A stretch of 37,394 nucleotides of DNA from JAUXEH01 sp965602945. Its GTDB lineage: Bacteria; Acidobacteriota; Aminicenantia; Aminicenantales; Aminicenantaceae. Each line of letters opens with the position of its first letter. Within the stretch, counting starts at the first letter, position 1. The DNA lies in contig CBFDBC010000008.1 of NCBI GenBank assembly GCA_965602945.1, positions 1 to 37,394 on the forward strand, read 5' to 3'. The position numbers were made by a program, and so were the translations under genes. The notes under the pieces are model-generated. The model saw only the letters and a list, made by a program, of their open reading frames with translations. It searched no databases and was not told where the DNA came from. This document shows positions 15,665-23,696 of the stretch, piece by piece.

Positions 15665-15935
15665 TTTCCGTTCTCTCCATAGCCCCGGCCCGGAAATGGC
15701 CTGCTCCCGCAAGGGCTTCTTTTCACGGATACCGTTATGGTGTCACGGCCATGTTGGGATAACAATCGCCTTTAGGGGTGATATTCAAAATCCCGGCCTC
15801 ATCTCCTCCCCGCGGTCCCATGACAGGCGTTCGGCCCCTGGATCCGACATCCGAGTCAGAGGCTGCTCCCGGCCTGGGAAGTGATCGGGCACCACTCCCT
15901 TGAGTGGGAACGTCGATTTTGGTGGGATAAGCCGG
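15665..15935. other. Intergenic region upstream of the SH3-like gene
   Basis: This 271-bp stretch lies between the cyclase stop and the SH3-like start, both minus strand. It holds a short hairpin CCACTC-CCTT-GAGTGG near 15892-15907 without a T-run, and a weak promoter-like pair on the minus strand (TTGAAT, 18 nt, TGTTAT) near 15760-15790. No coding sequence is convincing. Confidence 0.35.
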
Positions 15936-17336
15936 CTACGATTGAGGAATGAGGCTCTTGAACTTGAGTTCGGAGCTGTAGCGGCAGTACACATTCCCGC
16001 CCTGGCTCTTGGCCTCGTACATGGCCAGGTCCGCAGCCTTCATCAAGGCTTCGGAATCCTTCCCGTCTACCGGATAGAAAGCGATCCCCACACTCGCCGT
16101 GATGGGAATCTGGAAGCTCTCGATATCAAATGGCTTTCGCACGGCCTGCAGGATGTTCTCAGCGACCCGTATGACATCTTCTTCCTGCTTTATGTCAGGC
16201 AGGACGACCATAAATTCGTCTCCGCCCATGCGGGCCAGGGTGTCCGACTCGCGCAAGAGAGATTTGAGCCGTGAGCCCACCGCTTTGAGCAGCTGGTCTC
16301 CCACTCCGTGTCCCAGCGTGTCATTGACCCGCTTGAATCGATTGAGGTCGATATTGACCAGGGCGATCTTCCTGCTGTGCCTCCTGGCCCGTGCCAATTC
16401 CTGCGCCAGGCGATCGTAGAGAAGCATGCGGTTGACCAGGTTGGTCAGGGGATCATGTGTGGCCGTATGGGTCAACTGGCGCTCAGCCAGGCGGCGGGGA
16501 GTGATGTCCCGGGCTACTACACACATGACCTCCTTCCCCCTATATCCGATGAGGTTGACGCTGATCTCCACGTCCACGACCGAACCGTCCTTACGGCGGA
16601 AGCGCCGCTCGCCTATGTAATAAGACCGTTCTTTGAGGATCTGCAGGATCTTGCGGTAGATGTCTTCCTTCTCTTTTTCCATCAAATCATACAGGCTGAG
16701 TCCCGAGAGATCCTCGCTGTTGTACCCGAGCAGGCGCTGCATGGCATGGTTGGCGTCCAGTATCACACGCGTGTCGATGTCGGCCAGGAAGATGCACAGC
16801 GTGCTCTGCCGCATCACCGCCCGGTAGCGCGCTTCGCTTTCGCGCAGGGCTTCTTCCATCCGTTTTCGTTCCGTGATGTTGCTCATCTCGAGGATATAGC
16901 CCAGAAATTCGCCCGAGGCCGGCTTGTACAGCGAGATCCGGGCATTGAACCAGAATTCGCGCTGCTTGATAGGCAAGAAAAAGTCGAAATTCTGAGTCTG
17001 GCCGTAGGTCTCTACCGCGTTGATAGCCTTCAGGAAGACATCGGCCGTTTCGGCCGGAAATACGTCCCGCACAGACTTGCCCAGGAACTGCTTGGGCAGC
17101 AGGAATAAGTCCTCGCGGCCGGAATCTTGGTAATAGCGTGCGAAGTTGCCGTCCAGCCCGATCACGAAGACCAGGTCCACCATCGACCTGAAGAGGGAGA
17201 GCAGGTTGCTCTCGTTTTTCTCCAGCGACTCCGTGTTGAGCTTGAGTTCCACCACCGCCGATTCCAGACTCGTGATCTTTGCCTCGAGCTTGCCGATCTC
17301 GCCCTGCAGCTCTTTGGTTGTCTTGGGTTTTTCCAT
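15936..17336 (-). CDS. PAS-PAS-GGDEF diguanylate cyclase
   Basis: This 466-residue signalling protein has an N-terminal coiled coil (about 1-45), a first PAS domain (about 46-165), a second PAS domain with PAC-like motif (about 170-295) and a GGDEF domain (about 300-460). The active site is RMGGDEF, intact, with an RESD inhibitory site (RxxD) five residues before it, so it should make cyclic di-GMP and be feedback inhibited. No transmembrane helix is visible, so sensing is cytoplasmic. It contains no EAL domain. Start is ATG 17336. It is divergent from the TSUP permease gene with palindromic repeat copy 2 between them. Confidence 0.92.
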   Translation of the reverse strand: MEKPKTTKELQGEIGKLEAKITSLESAVVELKLNTESLEKNESNLLSLFRSMVDLVFVIGLDGNFARYYQDSGREDLFLLPKQFLGKSVRDVFPAETADVFLKAINAVETYGQTQNFDFFLPIKQREFWFNARISLYKPASGEFLGYILEMSNITERKRMEEALRESEARYRAVMRQSTLCIFLADIDTRVILDANHAMQRLLGYNSEDLSGLSLYDLMEKEKEDIYRKILQILKERSYYIGERRFRRKDGSVVDVEISVNLIGYRGKEVMCVVARDITPRRLAERQLTHTATHDPLTNLVNRMLLYDRLAQELARARRHSRKIALVNIDLNRFKRVNDTLGHGVGDQLLKAVGSRLKSLLRESDTLARMGGDEFMVVLPDIKQEEDVIRVAENILQAVRKPFDIESFQIPITASVGIAFYPVDGKDSEALMKAADLAMYEAKSQGGNVYCRYSSELKFKSLIPQS

Positions 17337-17391
17337 GGCCTCAGCCCGGGTATCCTAAACCAATCCCCTGCAAAATACAACCTCAGAGGAC

Positions 17392-17459
17392 ACCGGCCTA
17401 TTCAGTCCGGGCGGAAGATCCTCCCAACCACCCCATGCGCCCGGACTGAATAGGCCGGT
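17392..17459 (-). repeat. Dispersed palindromic repeat, copy 2
   Basis: A perfect 22-bp inverted repeat (17392-17413 against 17438-17459) encloses a 24-nt loop (17414-17437). Read on the minus strand, its core CAGTCCG, loop start CATGGGG and loop end TCTTC match copy 1 at 8021-8065. Where copy 1 has an A-T pair in the stem (GAGCG/CGCTC), copy 2 has G-C (GGGCG/CGCCC). It sits between divergent genes, as copy 1 does, so it is not a simple terminator. Confidence 0.8.
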
Positions 17460-17507
17460 ATCCGAATCTCGCCCGGTAAGCCGTCACTCCGGGTTCCTTA
17501 TGATGAT

Positions 17508-17535
17508 TGAGTTTTGAGAGGGATTGCAGTATCAT
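17508..17535 (+). promoter_or_regulatory. Promoter of the TSUP permease gene
   Basis: TTGAGT (17508-17513) and TATCAT (17530-17535) are 16 nt apart. A start near 17542 supports ATG 17567 rather than ATG 17534. Confidence 0.45.
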
Positions 17536-17566
17536 GCAGACTCTTCATCAGGAGAGAAAGAGCACG

Positions 17567-18313
17567 ATGGACCTGCTGCACATGATCCTGCTGTTCGGTA
17601 CGGGCGCCGTGGCGGGATTCATCAACGTGAACGCGGGCGGCGGGTCGAGCTTGACACTCCCCGCTCTGTACTTCATGGGACTGGACTGGGCCGTGGCCAA
17701 CGGCACCAACCGGATCGCCCTTATCCTGCAGAACATCTTCGCCGTCGGTTCATTCCATAAAAACAAGGTCTTCGAGTTCAGGTCAGGCCTGGCCCTGGCC
17801 GTGTTCACGCTGCCTGGGGCGGTCCTGGGAGCCGTTCTGGCCACACGCATCTCGGGCGTCACCTTCCAGCGAATCCTGGGGGCGGTACTGATCCTGATCG
17901 TTGTCTCCATGTTCTTTTCCCGATCTTACCAGCGGAACAATGAACGGCGAGGGGGACGGCGGAGCCTGCTGATCTACCCGGCCCTCTTTGCCATCGGCTT
18001 TTACGGGGGGTTCATCCAGGTCGGGGTGGGGTTTCTGTTCATGGCCGCCCTGTACCACTTGCTGCGGGAGAACCTTGTCAAGGTCAACATGCACAAGGTA
18101 TTCATCATCCTGATCTACACCGTCGCCGCCCTGGCCGTCTTCGCCCTGACCGGCAACGTCCATTGGCGCTTCGGTCTGGTGCTGGCCGCCGGAAACGCCC
18201 TCGGCGGTTGGTGGGGTGCCCATTTTGCGGTCAAGGGGGGAGAGAAGTTCATCCGCATCGTCCTGGGAGTGGGGATCCTGCTCATCGCGCTCAAGCTTTT
18301 CAACGCGTTTTGA
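17567..18313 (+). CDS. TSUP/TauE-SafE family sulfite/organosulfur permease
   Basis: This 248-residue membrane protein has about seven to eight hydrophobic helices. The N-terminal half carries the TSUP marker GAVAGFINVNAGGGSSLTLPAL and the ANGTNRIALILQNI segment; the second half repeats it weakly (FYGGFIQVGVGFLFMAAL). TSUP proteins carry sulfite, sulfonates or related anions; the exact substrate is not readable. ATG 17567 follows AGGAGA by about 10 nt. It converges on the glycosyltransferase gene with a 14-nt gap. Single gene unit. Confidence 0.88.
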   Translation: MDLLHMILLFGTGAVAGFINVNAGGGSSLTLPALYFMGLDWAVANGTNRIALILQNIFAVGSFHKNKVFEFRSGLALAVFTLPGAVLGAVLATRISGVTFQRILGAVLILIVVSMFFSRSYQRNNERRGGRRSLLIYPALFAIGFYGGFIQVGVGFLFMAALYHLLRENLVKVNMHKVFIILIYTVAALAVFALTGNVHWRFGLVLAAGNALGGWWGAHFAVKGGEKFIRIVLGVGILLIALKLFNAF

Positions 18314-18328
18314 ATGCCCGGGAGTGAT

Positions 18329-19657
18329 TCACATCTCGAAATCGGATGAGGCCGGGTCCTGTTCTGTGTCCCGGTAATACCACCGGGCCAGCCGGTCCGG
18401 AGAAAGGCCCAGCCTGTAGCCGTAGAAAGTGGCCTTGTTGCGAAGCGTGGCCCTGAGTGTGCCCAGGCGTGTAAAGCGCCTGGCCGAGGTCGAAACAGCT
18501 GCGTTGCGGACGTAGGCCAGCTTCCCCATGCGGCGGAGGCGGCGGACTAACTCCACGTCTTCCATGATTGGGATGTCAGGGAAGCCTCCGGCTAAAGAAA
18601 AGACAGGCGCGCGCACAAAAAGGGCCTGGTCTCCATAGGGCATGCGAAACACACGCGTCCGCAGGTTGATGGTCCTCTCTTTGTAGCGCAGGAGAGGAGA
18701 GGAACGGGAGAAACGCAGGCGGAAATACCCACCCACTACCGAGGGAGTGCGGAGCGCGGACCGGATCAGCCTGTCATACCCCTCCGGAAGGAGGGTATCG
18801 GCGTGCAGGAACAGCAGGATGTCTCCTTTGGCCGCCCCGGCGCCCAGGTTCATCTGCGAACCCCGGCCCGGGTGGGAGACCAGCACTCGGGCCCCGGCCT
18901 TTTGGGCGACCGCGGCGGTCCGGTCCCGGCTGCCGCCATCCACCACGATCAGCTCGAGTGGATCCCCGGCCTCCCGACAGCGAGCCAGCGTCTCTCCGAT
19001 CCGGGACTCCTCATTGAGAGCCGGGATCACAACACTCAGCGCCTGCGTCCGGACCCTCTCCCACGCCTCCAAGTCCTCGGCCGTGTCCACATCCTCGAGC
19101 CGCGGCAGTTCCCGGACCGAAAATCCGGCGAGGCGCAGTTTCTCACGGGTCCGATGGAAGACCTCGTCTCCGCCCCAAGGGATCCCGGAAAAGATCTCCG
19201 GCACCATCCTCCGCAGCCCGAGCAGGTAGTACCCCCCGTCCAGAGCGGGGCCGATCACGGCATCGGTCGTGCGCAAGAGGGAGAAAGCCTGACGGAGGTG
19301 TGCGGTGCTGAGGGCAGGGCAGTCGGTTCCGATCAGCACGACATGCCGCCTTCTTTCAGAAAAGGCCCGGCCGAAGGCATGTGCCATCCTCCGCCCCAGA
19401 TCTCCTTCGCTTTGGAGAACGTAGTGCCGTCCCGCTCCCAACCAGCCCCGCATCGCAGCCTCGTCGGCACCCGTGTAGCAGACCTCGAGCGATTGAGAGC
19501 GGCGCAGGCCCAGCCCCAGGGCCGTATCCAGGGTGTGTTCGGTCATGCGGGAGTGAATTTCTGCCGCGCCGTCGGGCCCAAGCACGGGGATCAATCGAGA
19601 TTTGGACATGCCGGGGTCAGGATAGCGGGTCAGGATGATCAGTTTGCGCCGTGCCAT
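18329..19657 (-). CDS. Fused TIGR04282-TIGR04283 arsenosugar-type glycosyltransferase
   Basis: This 442-residue protein is two transferases joined. Residues 1-205 are the DUF2064/TIGR04282 type: LIILTRYPDPGMSKSRL, LIGTDCPALS and GPALDGGYYLLGL. Residues 207-442 are a GT2 fold of TIGR04283 type: LSVVIPALNEESRIGETL, ELIVVDGGSRDRT, GRGSQMNLGA and LLFLHADTLLP. Both halves are named in databases as arsenosugar biosynthesis or rSAM/selenodomain-associated transferases, usually separate genes; here a single frame links them without a gap. Start is ATG 19657, 7 nt after the flavoprotein stop, with GGAGG in that stop region. Last gene of the operon. Confidence 0.85.
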   Translation of the reverse strand: MARRKLIILTRYPDPGMSKSRLIPVLGPDGAAEIHSRMTEHTLDTALGLGLRRSQSLEVCYTGADEAAMRGWLGAGRHYVLQSEGDLGRRMAHAFGRAFSERRRHVVLIGTDCPALSTAHLRQAFSLLRTTDAVIGPALDGGYYLLGLRRMVPEIFSGIPWGGDEVFHRTREKLRLAGFSVRELPRLEDVDTAEDLEAWERVRTQALSVVIPALNEESRIGETLARCREAGDPLELIVVDGGSRDRTAAVAQKAGARVLVSHPGRGSQMNLGAGAAKGDILLFLHADTLLPEGYDRLIRSALRTPSVVGGYFRLRFSRSSPLLRYKERTINLRTRVFRMPYGDQALFVRAPVFSLAGGFPDIPIMEDVELVRRLRRMGKLAYVRNAAVSTSARRFTRLGTLRATLRNKATFYGYRLGLSPDRLARWYYRDTEQDPASSDFEM

Positions 19658-19664
19658 GTTCCGG

Positions 19665-21185
19665 CTACCGCCTCCAGCGGAACCAGCACTCCAGCCATCT
19701 TTTCAGGCGAGGCGAGAATTTTTTCACATAATACTGTGATGCGGCCTGCCGGAGGGCTTCGCTCTGGGTAGGATAGGGATGGATGACGTTGTTAAGCGTC
19801 TTGAGGCCTGTCCCGGACACCATGGCCTGAGTGATCTGGCTGATCATCTCACCCGCATGCGCCGCCACCAGCGTGGCACCCAGGATCCGGTCCTTTCCCT
19901 TTTTCACATGGATCTTCAGAAATCCCTCATCTTCCCCGTCGAGCAAAGCCCGGTCCACGTCCTTGAGTTCGCGTATAAAGGTGTCGAATGCGATCCCTCG
20001 CGCTTCGAGTTCTTCCGGGTACGACCCGACATGGGCGATCTCAGGATCTGTATACGTACACCATGGGATGGTGAGGGAAGTGTGTCTCCGGCTGCGAAGG
20101 AAGAGGGCATTCTGGATGACAATGCGGGCCGTGGCATCCGCGACGTGGGTGAATTCATAGGGGAAGCAGACATCGCCGGCCGCATACACGGCCTTGTTCG
20201 TAGTCTGCAGATAATCGTTCACCTTCACGCCGGTCCGCCGATCATAGGCCACTCCGGCGGCCTCCAGGTTGAGTCCTTCCACATTGGGGATCCGGCCGAC
20301 AGCCAAAAGTATCTCGTCTGTCTCGAGGACCTCCTCTCCGGAAGGGCCCTCAACCCGAGCCTCTTTATGGGACCCGGCCGCGCTGACCTGTTGGACCCTT
20401 GTCTCAAGCATCACACGGATGCCCTCCCGCTCGAAGACACCCGCCAGGAGTCCCGCCGCCTGGGGATCCTCACGCGGGAGGATCTGGGCACCCTTCTGTA
20501 AAAGAGTCACACGGCTGCCCAGCCGGCGGAAGGCCTGAGCCAACTCACAGCCCAATGGGCCCCCGCCGATGACCAGCAGCCGCTCCGGCTTCCGCTCCAA
20601 AGAGAACACGGTCTCGCTGGTCAGGTACCCGCTCGCTTCCAGACCGGGGATAGAGGGGACGGCGGGGTGGGCTCCGGTGGCGATCACGGCCCGCTTAAAA
20701 CGCAGGGTCCGGCCGTCCACCTCAAACCTGTCGGGTCCTTTGAATCCTCCCCTCCCCAGGAAGAGATGGGCACCCAGTTCGCTCAGACGCTGCTCCGAAT
20801 CGTGCCGGCTGATGTGAGCCCGCAGGCGGCGCATCCGTTCCATGACCATGGGAAAATCCGGCTCCACCTCTCCCCGGATCTTGATACCGAAATCTGCGGC
20901 CCTGTTCAGCTCTCTCATGACACGGGAGGAACGGATGACGGCCTTGGAGGGGACGCAGCCGAAATTGAGGCAGTCCCCGCCGATCAGATAGTTTTCGACC
21001 ATGGCCACACGAGCCCCCATACCGGCGGCGCCGATGGACGAGACCAATCCTGCCGTGCCCAGCCCCACGACCAGGAGGTTGTAGAGGGGCGCGGGTTCCG
21101 GGTTGATCCAGCCCGGCGGGTGAACATGGGAGATGAGTTCACGGTTGTGCTCGTCGTCCGGTTTCAGGGTGATCCTATCGGTCAT
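19665..21185 (-). CDS. MerA-like FAD-dependent pyridine nucleotide-disulfide oxidoreductase
   Basis: This 506-residue flavoprotein has a leader of about 30 residues, then FAD site LLVVGLGTAGLVSS, the redox disulfide GGDCLNFGCVPSKA, the NAD(P) site VIGGGPLGCELAQAF, and a dimerisation domain ending IHPYPTQSEAL. At the place of the lipoamide dehydrogenase catalytic His it has Tyr (HPYPT), as in mercuric reductase, but the MerA C-terminal vicinal cysteine pair is absent (end ...CWFRWRR). So it is MerA-like, not MerA. Such flavoproteins occur in arsenosugar/rSAM-selenodomain clusters. ATG 21185 has GGGAGGACC just upstream; ATG 21200 is an alternative. Confidence 0.88.
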   Translation of the reverse strand: MTDRITLKPDDEHNRELISHVHPPGWINPEPAPLYNLLVVGLGTAGLVSSIGAAGMGARVAMVENYLIGGDCLNFGCVPSKAVIRSSRVMRELNRAADFGIKIRGEVEPDFPMVMERMRRLRAHISRHDSEQRLSELGAHLFLGRGGFKGPDRFEVDGRTLRFKRAVIATGAHPAVPSIPGLEASGYLTSETVFSLERKPERLLVIGGGPLGCELAQAFRRLGSRVTLLQKGAQILPREDPQAAGLLAGVFEREGIRVMLETRVQQVSAAGSHKEARVEGPSGEEVLETDEILLAVGRIPNVEGLNLEAAGVAYDRRTGVKVNDYLQTTNKAVYAAGDVCFPYEFTHVADATARIVIQNALFLRSRRHTSLTIPWCTYTDPEIAHVGSYPEELEARGIAFDTFIRELKDVDRALLDGEDEGFLKIHVKKGKDRILGATLVAAHAGEMISQITQAMVSGTGLKTLNNVIHPYPTQSEALRQAASQYYVKKFSPRLKRWLECWFRWRR

Positions 21186-21864
21186 GGTCCTCCCCTCCAT
21201 CTCCTTCGCCCAGTTTCCTGCGTGCTTGGCGCACCAGTACGACGATGAGCCCCAGCGTCATCGCCAGGATGCCGAGGAGCAGCCACGGGATTCTTCCCTC
21301 GCCCACGGTGCGGGTCACGGTGTCCGCTCCCACGACGAACAGCACGGTTCCCGGCAGCATGCACAGCCAGGACCAGAGCAGGTAAGTCCGGAAGGGCACC
21401 CGGGTCAGCCCGAAGCCGTAGTTGAGGAGATTGAACGGGAACAGGGGAACCAGCCGGGTGATCGCCACGATGATGGATCCATGCTCCTCCGTCATCCGGT
21501 CCAGGCGAAGGAACTTGGGATTCCCGGCCAGCCGGGCGGCGACCGCATCCCGGGCCAGGTGACGGGAGATGAGGAATGCCAGGCCGGCGCCTGCCGTGGA
21601 GCCGACGCTCACGAGGGCCACTCCGAGCAGGGATCCGAAGAGCACCCCGGCCAGGATGGAGATCACGGAACCAGGGATGGCGAGCACCACGGCGGCGATG
21701 TAGATCAGCAGATAGACCAGAGGGCCCAATGGACCCAGGGAGACGATCCATCCACGCAGTTCACCCAGCCTGTCTCCGAGATGAAATACCTGGGCTGCGA
21801 CCATAAGCATCAAGAGGGCGGCAGCCAACAGCACGGGGCGGGCCAGGCTCGTCTTTTTCGTCAT
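21175..21864 (-). CDS. TVP38/TMEM64-family (VTT domain) membrane protein
   Basis: This 229-residue polytopic protein has an N-terminal helix, then LVYLLIYIAAVVLAIPGSVISILAGVLFG, the VTT/SNARE-associated core, and ITRLVPLFPFNLLNYGFGLTRVPF, the diagnostic re-entrant motif. It ends with a helix and a basic/acidic tail. DedA-superfamily proteins of this branch are linked to lipid scrambling or transport; the function here is not known. It overlaps DUF547 by ATGA (21861-21864) and the flavoprotein start lies inside its 3' end. Confidence 0.9.
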   Translation of the reverse strand: MTKKTSLARPVLLAAALLMLMVAAQVFHLGDRLGELRGWIVSLGPLGPLVYLLIYIAAVVLAIPGSVISILAGVLFGSLLGVALVSVGSTAGAGLAFLISRHLARDAVAARLAGNPKFLRLDRMTEEHGSIIVAITRLVPLFPFNLLNYGFGLTRVPFRTYLLWSWLCMLPGTVLFVVGADTVTRTVGEGRIPWLLLGILAMTLGLIVVLVRQARRKLGEGDGGEDHDR

Positions 21865-22691
21865 AGCTTGGGCCCCTCGTTCAACCCCCAGTCATAACCG
21901 AGGTATTTAAGCCGATAACCTCCCCGGGACAGAAACGCCGCACTCGTCTCGGGGACAAAACGGCTGATGAACGAGACGACAGCGCTCTCCCCTGCATCCA
22001 AACCCTGGATACGCCCTTCAGCCGCAAAACGGCCGATAAAATCTTCCTGGAACCATTTGAAAATGCTGGACAGGTAGACCGTCCTTCGTTCGACATCTAT
22101 GGCGAAATTATCGGCCGAAGACAGGAACCTGCCGGCCTGGTCATTCAGCTGTTCCGCCAGGCGGGGGCCGGTATACGGCTCTCGCCTGAGCGGAGGACAG
22201 CTCTTGGCGGCACACACCAGGGCCATGTGAATGCCCGGCTCCTCGAATTCCCGCCGCAGGATCTCATGCTCGATATGATCCAGGGTTAACGGTTCCCCCA
22301 TCACGGGAAAAGTGAGCGCGTTCCAGACTCCGGAGATCTGGCGAATACTGTTCTTGGGATACCTCAGAGACCGGAAGAACGAGCTACGTATAGGATAATG
22401 ATCGATTATGACCTTCAGTGTACAGGCGTTATAAACGTTGAGCCAGAAGGAGATCTTTTCCTCCTGAGTCCAGGTTGCGTAGATTCCGGCCGGGAGCGCG
22501 GCCGCCGACGAGAGGAACGCATTCAGATCTCGTGGACTCTCTTCCAATCCCTGATAATCAACGCGCCCCTCTGTATCCACATAGGTCTGCAGGACCCTGA
22601 AAAAGGCTTGGTAATCGACCGGAAGATCATGGGCAGCGGAGGGCGGGACCATCAGCCATAAAACGCTGGAGATGAGGGCGATACGGCTCAT
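21861..22691 (-). CDS. DUF547 exported protein
   Basis: This 276-residue protein has a signal peptide (about residues 1-20) and the DUF547 core: EKISFWLNVYNACTLKVIIDHYP, IEHEILRREFEEPGIHMALVCAAKSCPPLRREPY, and WFQEDF. The Cys in AAKSCPPL and the His in the EHEIL and IHMAL segments are typical. The family is of unknown enzymology and recurs beside arsenosugar-type gene sets. It starts with ATG 22691 overlapping the radical SAM stop, and ends overlapping the TVP38 start. It would act outside the cytoplasmic membrane. Confidence 0.88.
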   Translation of the reverse strand: MSRIALISSVLWLMVPPSAAHDLPVDYQAFFRVLQTYVDTEGRVDYQGLEESPRDLNAFLSSAAALPAGIYATWTQEEKISFWLNVYNACTLKVIIDHYPIRSSFFRSLRYPKNSIRQISGVWNALTFPVMGEPLTLDHIEHEILRREFEEPGIHMALVCAAKSCPPLRREPYTGPRLAEQLNDQAGRFLSSADNFAIDVERRTVYLSSIFKWFQEDFIGRFAAEGRIQGLDAGESAVVSFISRFVPETSAAFLSRGGYRLKYLGYDWGLNEGPKL

Positions 22692-23647
22692 TTCGAGATC
22701 AATGCCCCTGCGCAGGATGAGCCGAGGCCGGCGGTGCAGCCGAAACAGTGCTCCCCGGTCTGGATCACACGGCCTCGCACCCTTGAGGCGTCAAAATCCC
22801 TGATGTGCCGCGGGGCAACCGGGCTGAGCGTCAGGCCCAGCGCCAGGTTGAAATCACAGTCATAGAGCCGGCCGTCCCAGGCAACACAGACCTGATGCCG
22901 GCACATGAGATCCTGGACCGTCCGGCAGTTGAAACCATCGGCGAGCAGCCGCATGTATTCGGCCTGTTGGTCGGTTCTCTTTAGGCGATGCCAGAAGCGC
23001 CCGATCGGCATGTTGGTAATGGTGAGCAGACGGGAGAATCGGATATCGAATCGGGCAGCCAGCTCACGCCTGTAGTCCGCCTCCAGACAGGCCTGCTCCG
23101 GTGGAAGAAAGGGCCCGCTGGGATTGTAGACAAGGTCGAGCGGAAGGTGTGGTTCCGACCCGTATCCCACTGCATTGAGCCTCTGCAGGGCGGTGACGCT
23201 TCTCGTATACGTCCCTTCTCCCCTCTGTCTGCACACGTCCTCTTCGAGATGGCATGGCAGGGATGCCACCAGGCCCACCCGATGCTCCCGGAAAAATTCC
23301 GGCAGGCCTGCCTGATCCCGTTCCAGCAGCACGGTCAGGTTGGTTCGGCACTGAACATTCAGGCCCTCCTTCCGGAGAGAGCGGATAAAAGGGCGCAGGT
23401 TGGGATTCAACTCCGGGGCGCCACCCGTGATATCCACCATTTCCGGCCGAATTTCTGCCGCCGCCGCCACCACCTGTGTCATCGTCTCGAGGCTCATGGT
23501 CTCGGAACGTTCAGGGCCGCACTCCAGATGACAGTGCGTGCAGCTCAGGTTGCACCTGAACCCCACATTGGCCTGCAGGATCAAGAGCCCGCAGTTATAC
23601 ATGTCCTGCGAGCAGTCGTTCCGGACTCGAAGCACAAACCCGTTCAC
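22688..23647 (-). CDS. arsS: ArsS-type radical SAM protein (arsenosugar biosynthesis, DUF3641)
   Basis: This protein of about 319 residues has the radical SAM motif CNLSCTHC, then HLECGPERSETMS, VDITGGAPELNPNLR, CRTNLTVL and ASLPCHLEEDV...RGEGTY. The C-terminal DUF3641 part has ITNMPIGRF, AWDGRLYDCDFN and HCFGCTAGLGSSC, all strong ArsS signatures. ArsS makes 5-deoxy-5-adenosyl arsinoyl compounds from SAM and methylarsenic in arsenosugar synthesis. No in-frame TGA is present, so no selenocysteine. GTG 23647 has AGGAGG 8 nt upstream; TTG 23653 is too close to it. Although annotated as ArsS-like, no ArsM is in this window, so an alternative Se or other substrate is possible. Confidence 0.88.
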   Translation of the reverse strand: MNGFVLRVRNDCSQDMYNCGLLILQANVGFRCNLSCTHCHLECGPERSETMSLETMTQVVAAAAEIRPEMVDITGGAPELNPNLRPFIRSLRKEGLNVQCRTNLTVLLERDQAGLPEFFREHRVGLVASLPCHLEEDVCRQRGEGTYTRSVTALQRLNAVGYGSEPHLPLDLVYNPSGPFLPPEQACLEADYRRELAARFDIRFSRLLTITNMPIGRFWHRLKRTDQQAEYMRLLADGFNCRTVQDLMCRHQVCVAWDGRLYDCDFNLALGLTLSPVAPRHIRDFDASRVRGRVIQTGEHCFGCTAGLGSSCAGALISK

Positions 23648-23684
23648 CGGCAATCCCTCCTCGTTCCTTCGATTGTCATATCCG

Positions 23685-23690
23685 ATTATA
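23685..23690 (-). promoter_or_regulatory. -10 box upstream of arsS-like gene
   Basis: A perfect TATAAT on the minus strand lies about 40 nt upstream of the arsS-like start, in the 50-nt gap after the isomerase gene. There is no clear -35, so an internal promoter is only possible. Confidence 0.25.
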
Positions 23691-23696
23691 CAGGTT

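Noticed and set aside
22688..23647. Selenocysteine in the ArsS-like protein
   Set aside because: No in-frame TGA occurs before the normal stop, and the C-terminal motif has cysteines.
18329..23647. Mercury-resistance operon
   Set aside because: The flavoprotein resembles MerA but lacks its C-terminal cysteine pair, and no merR, merT or merP is nearby.
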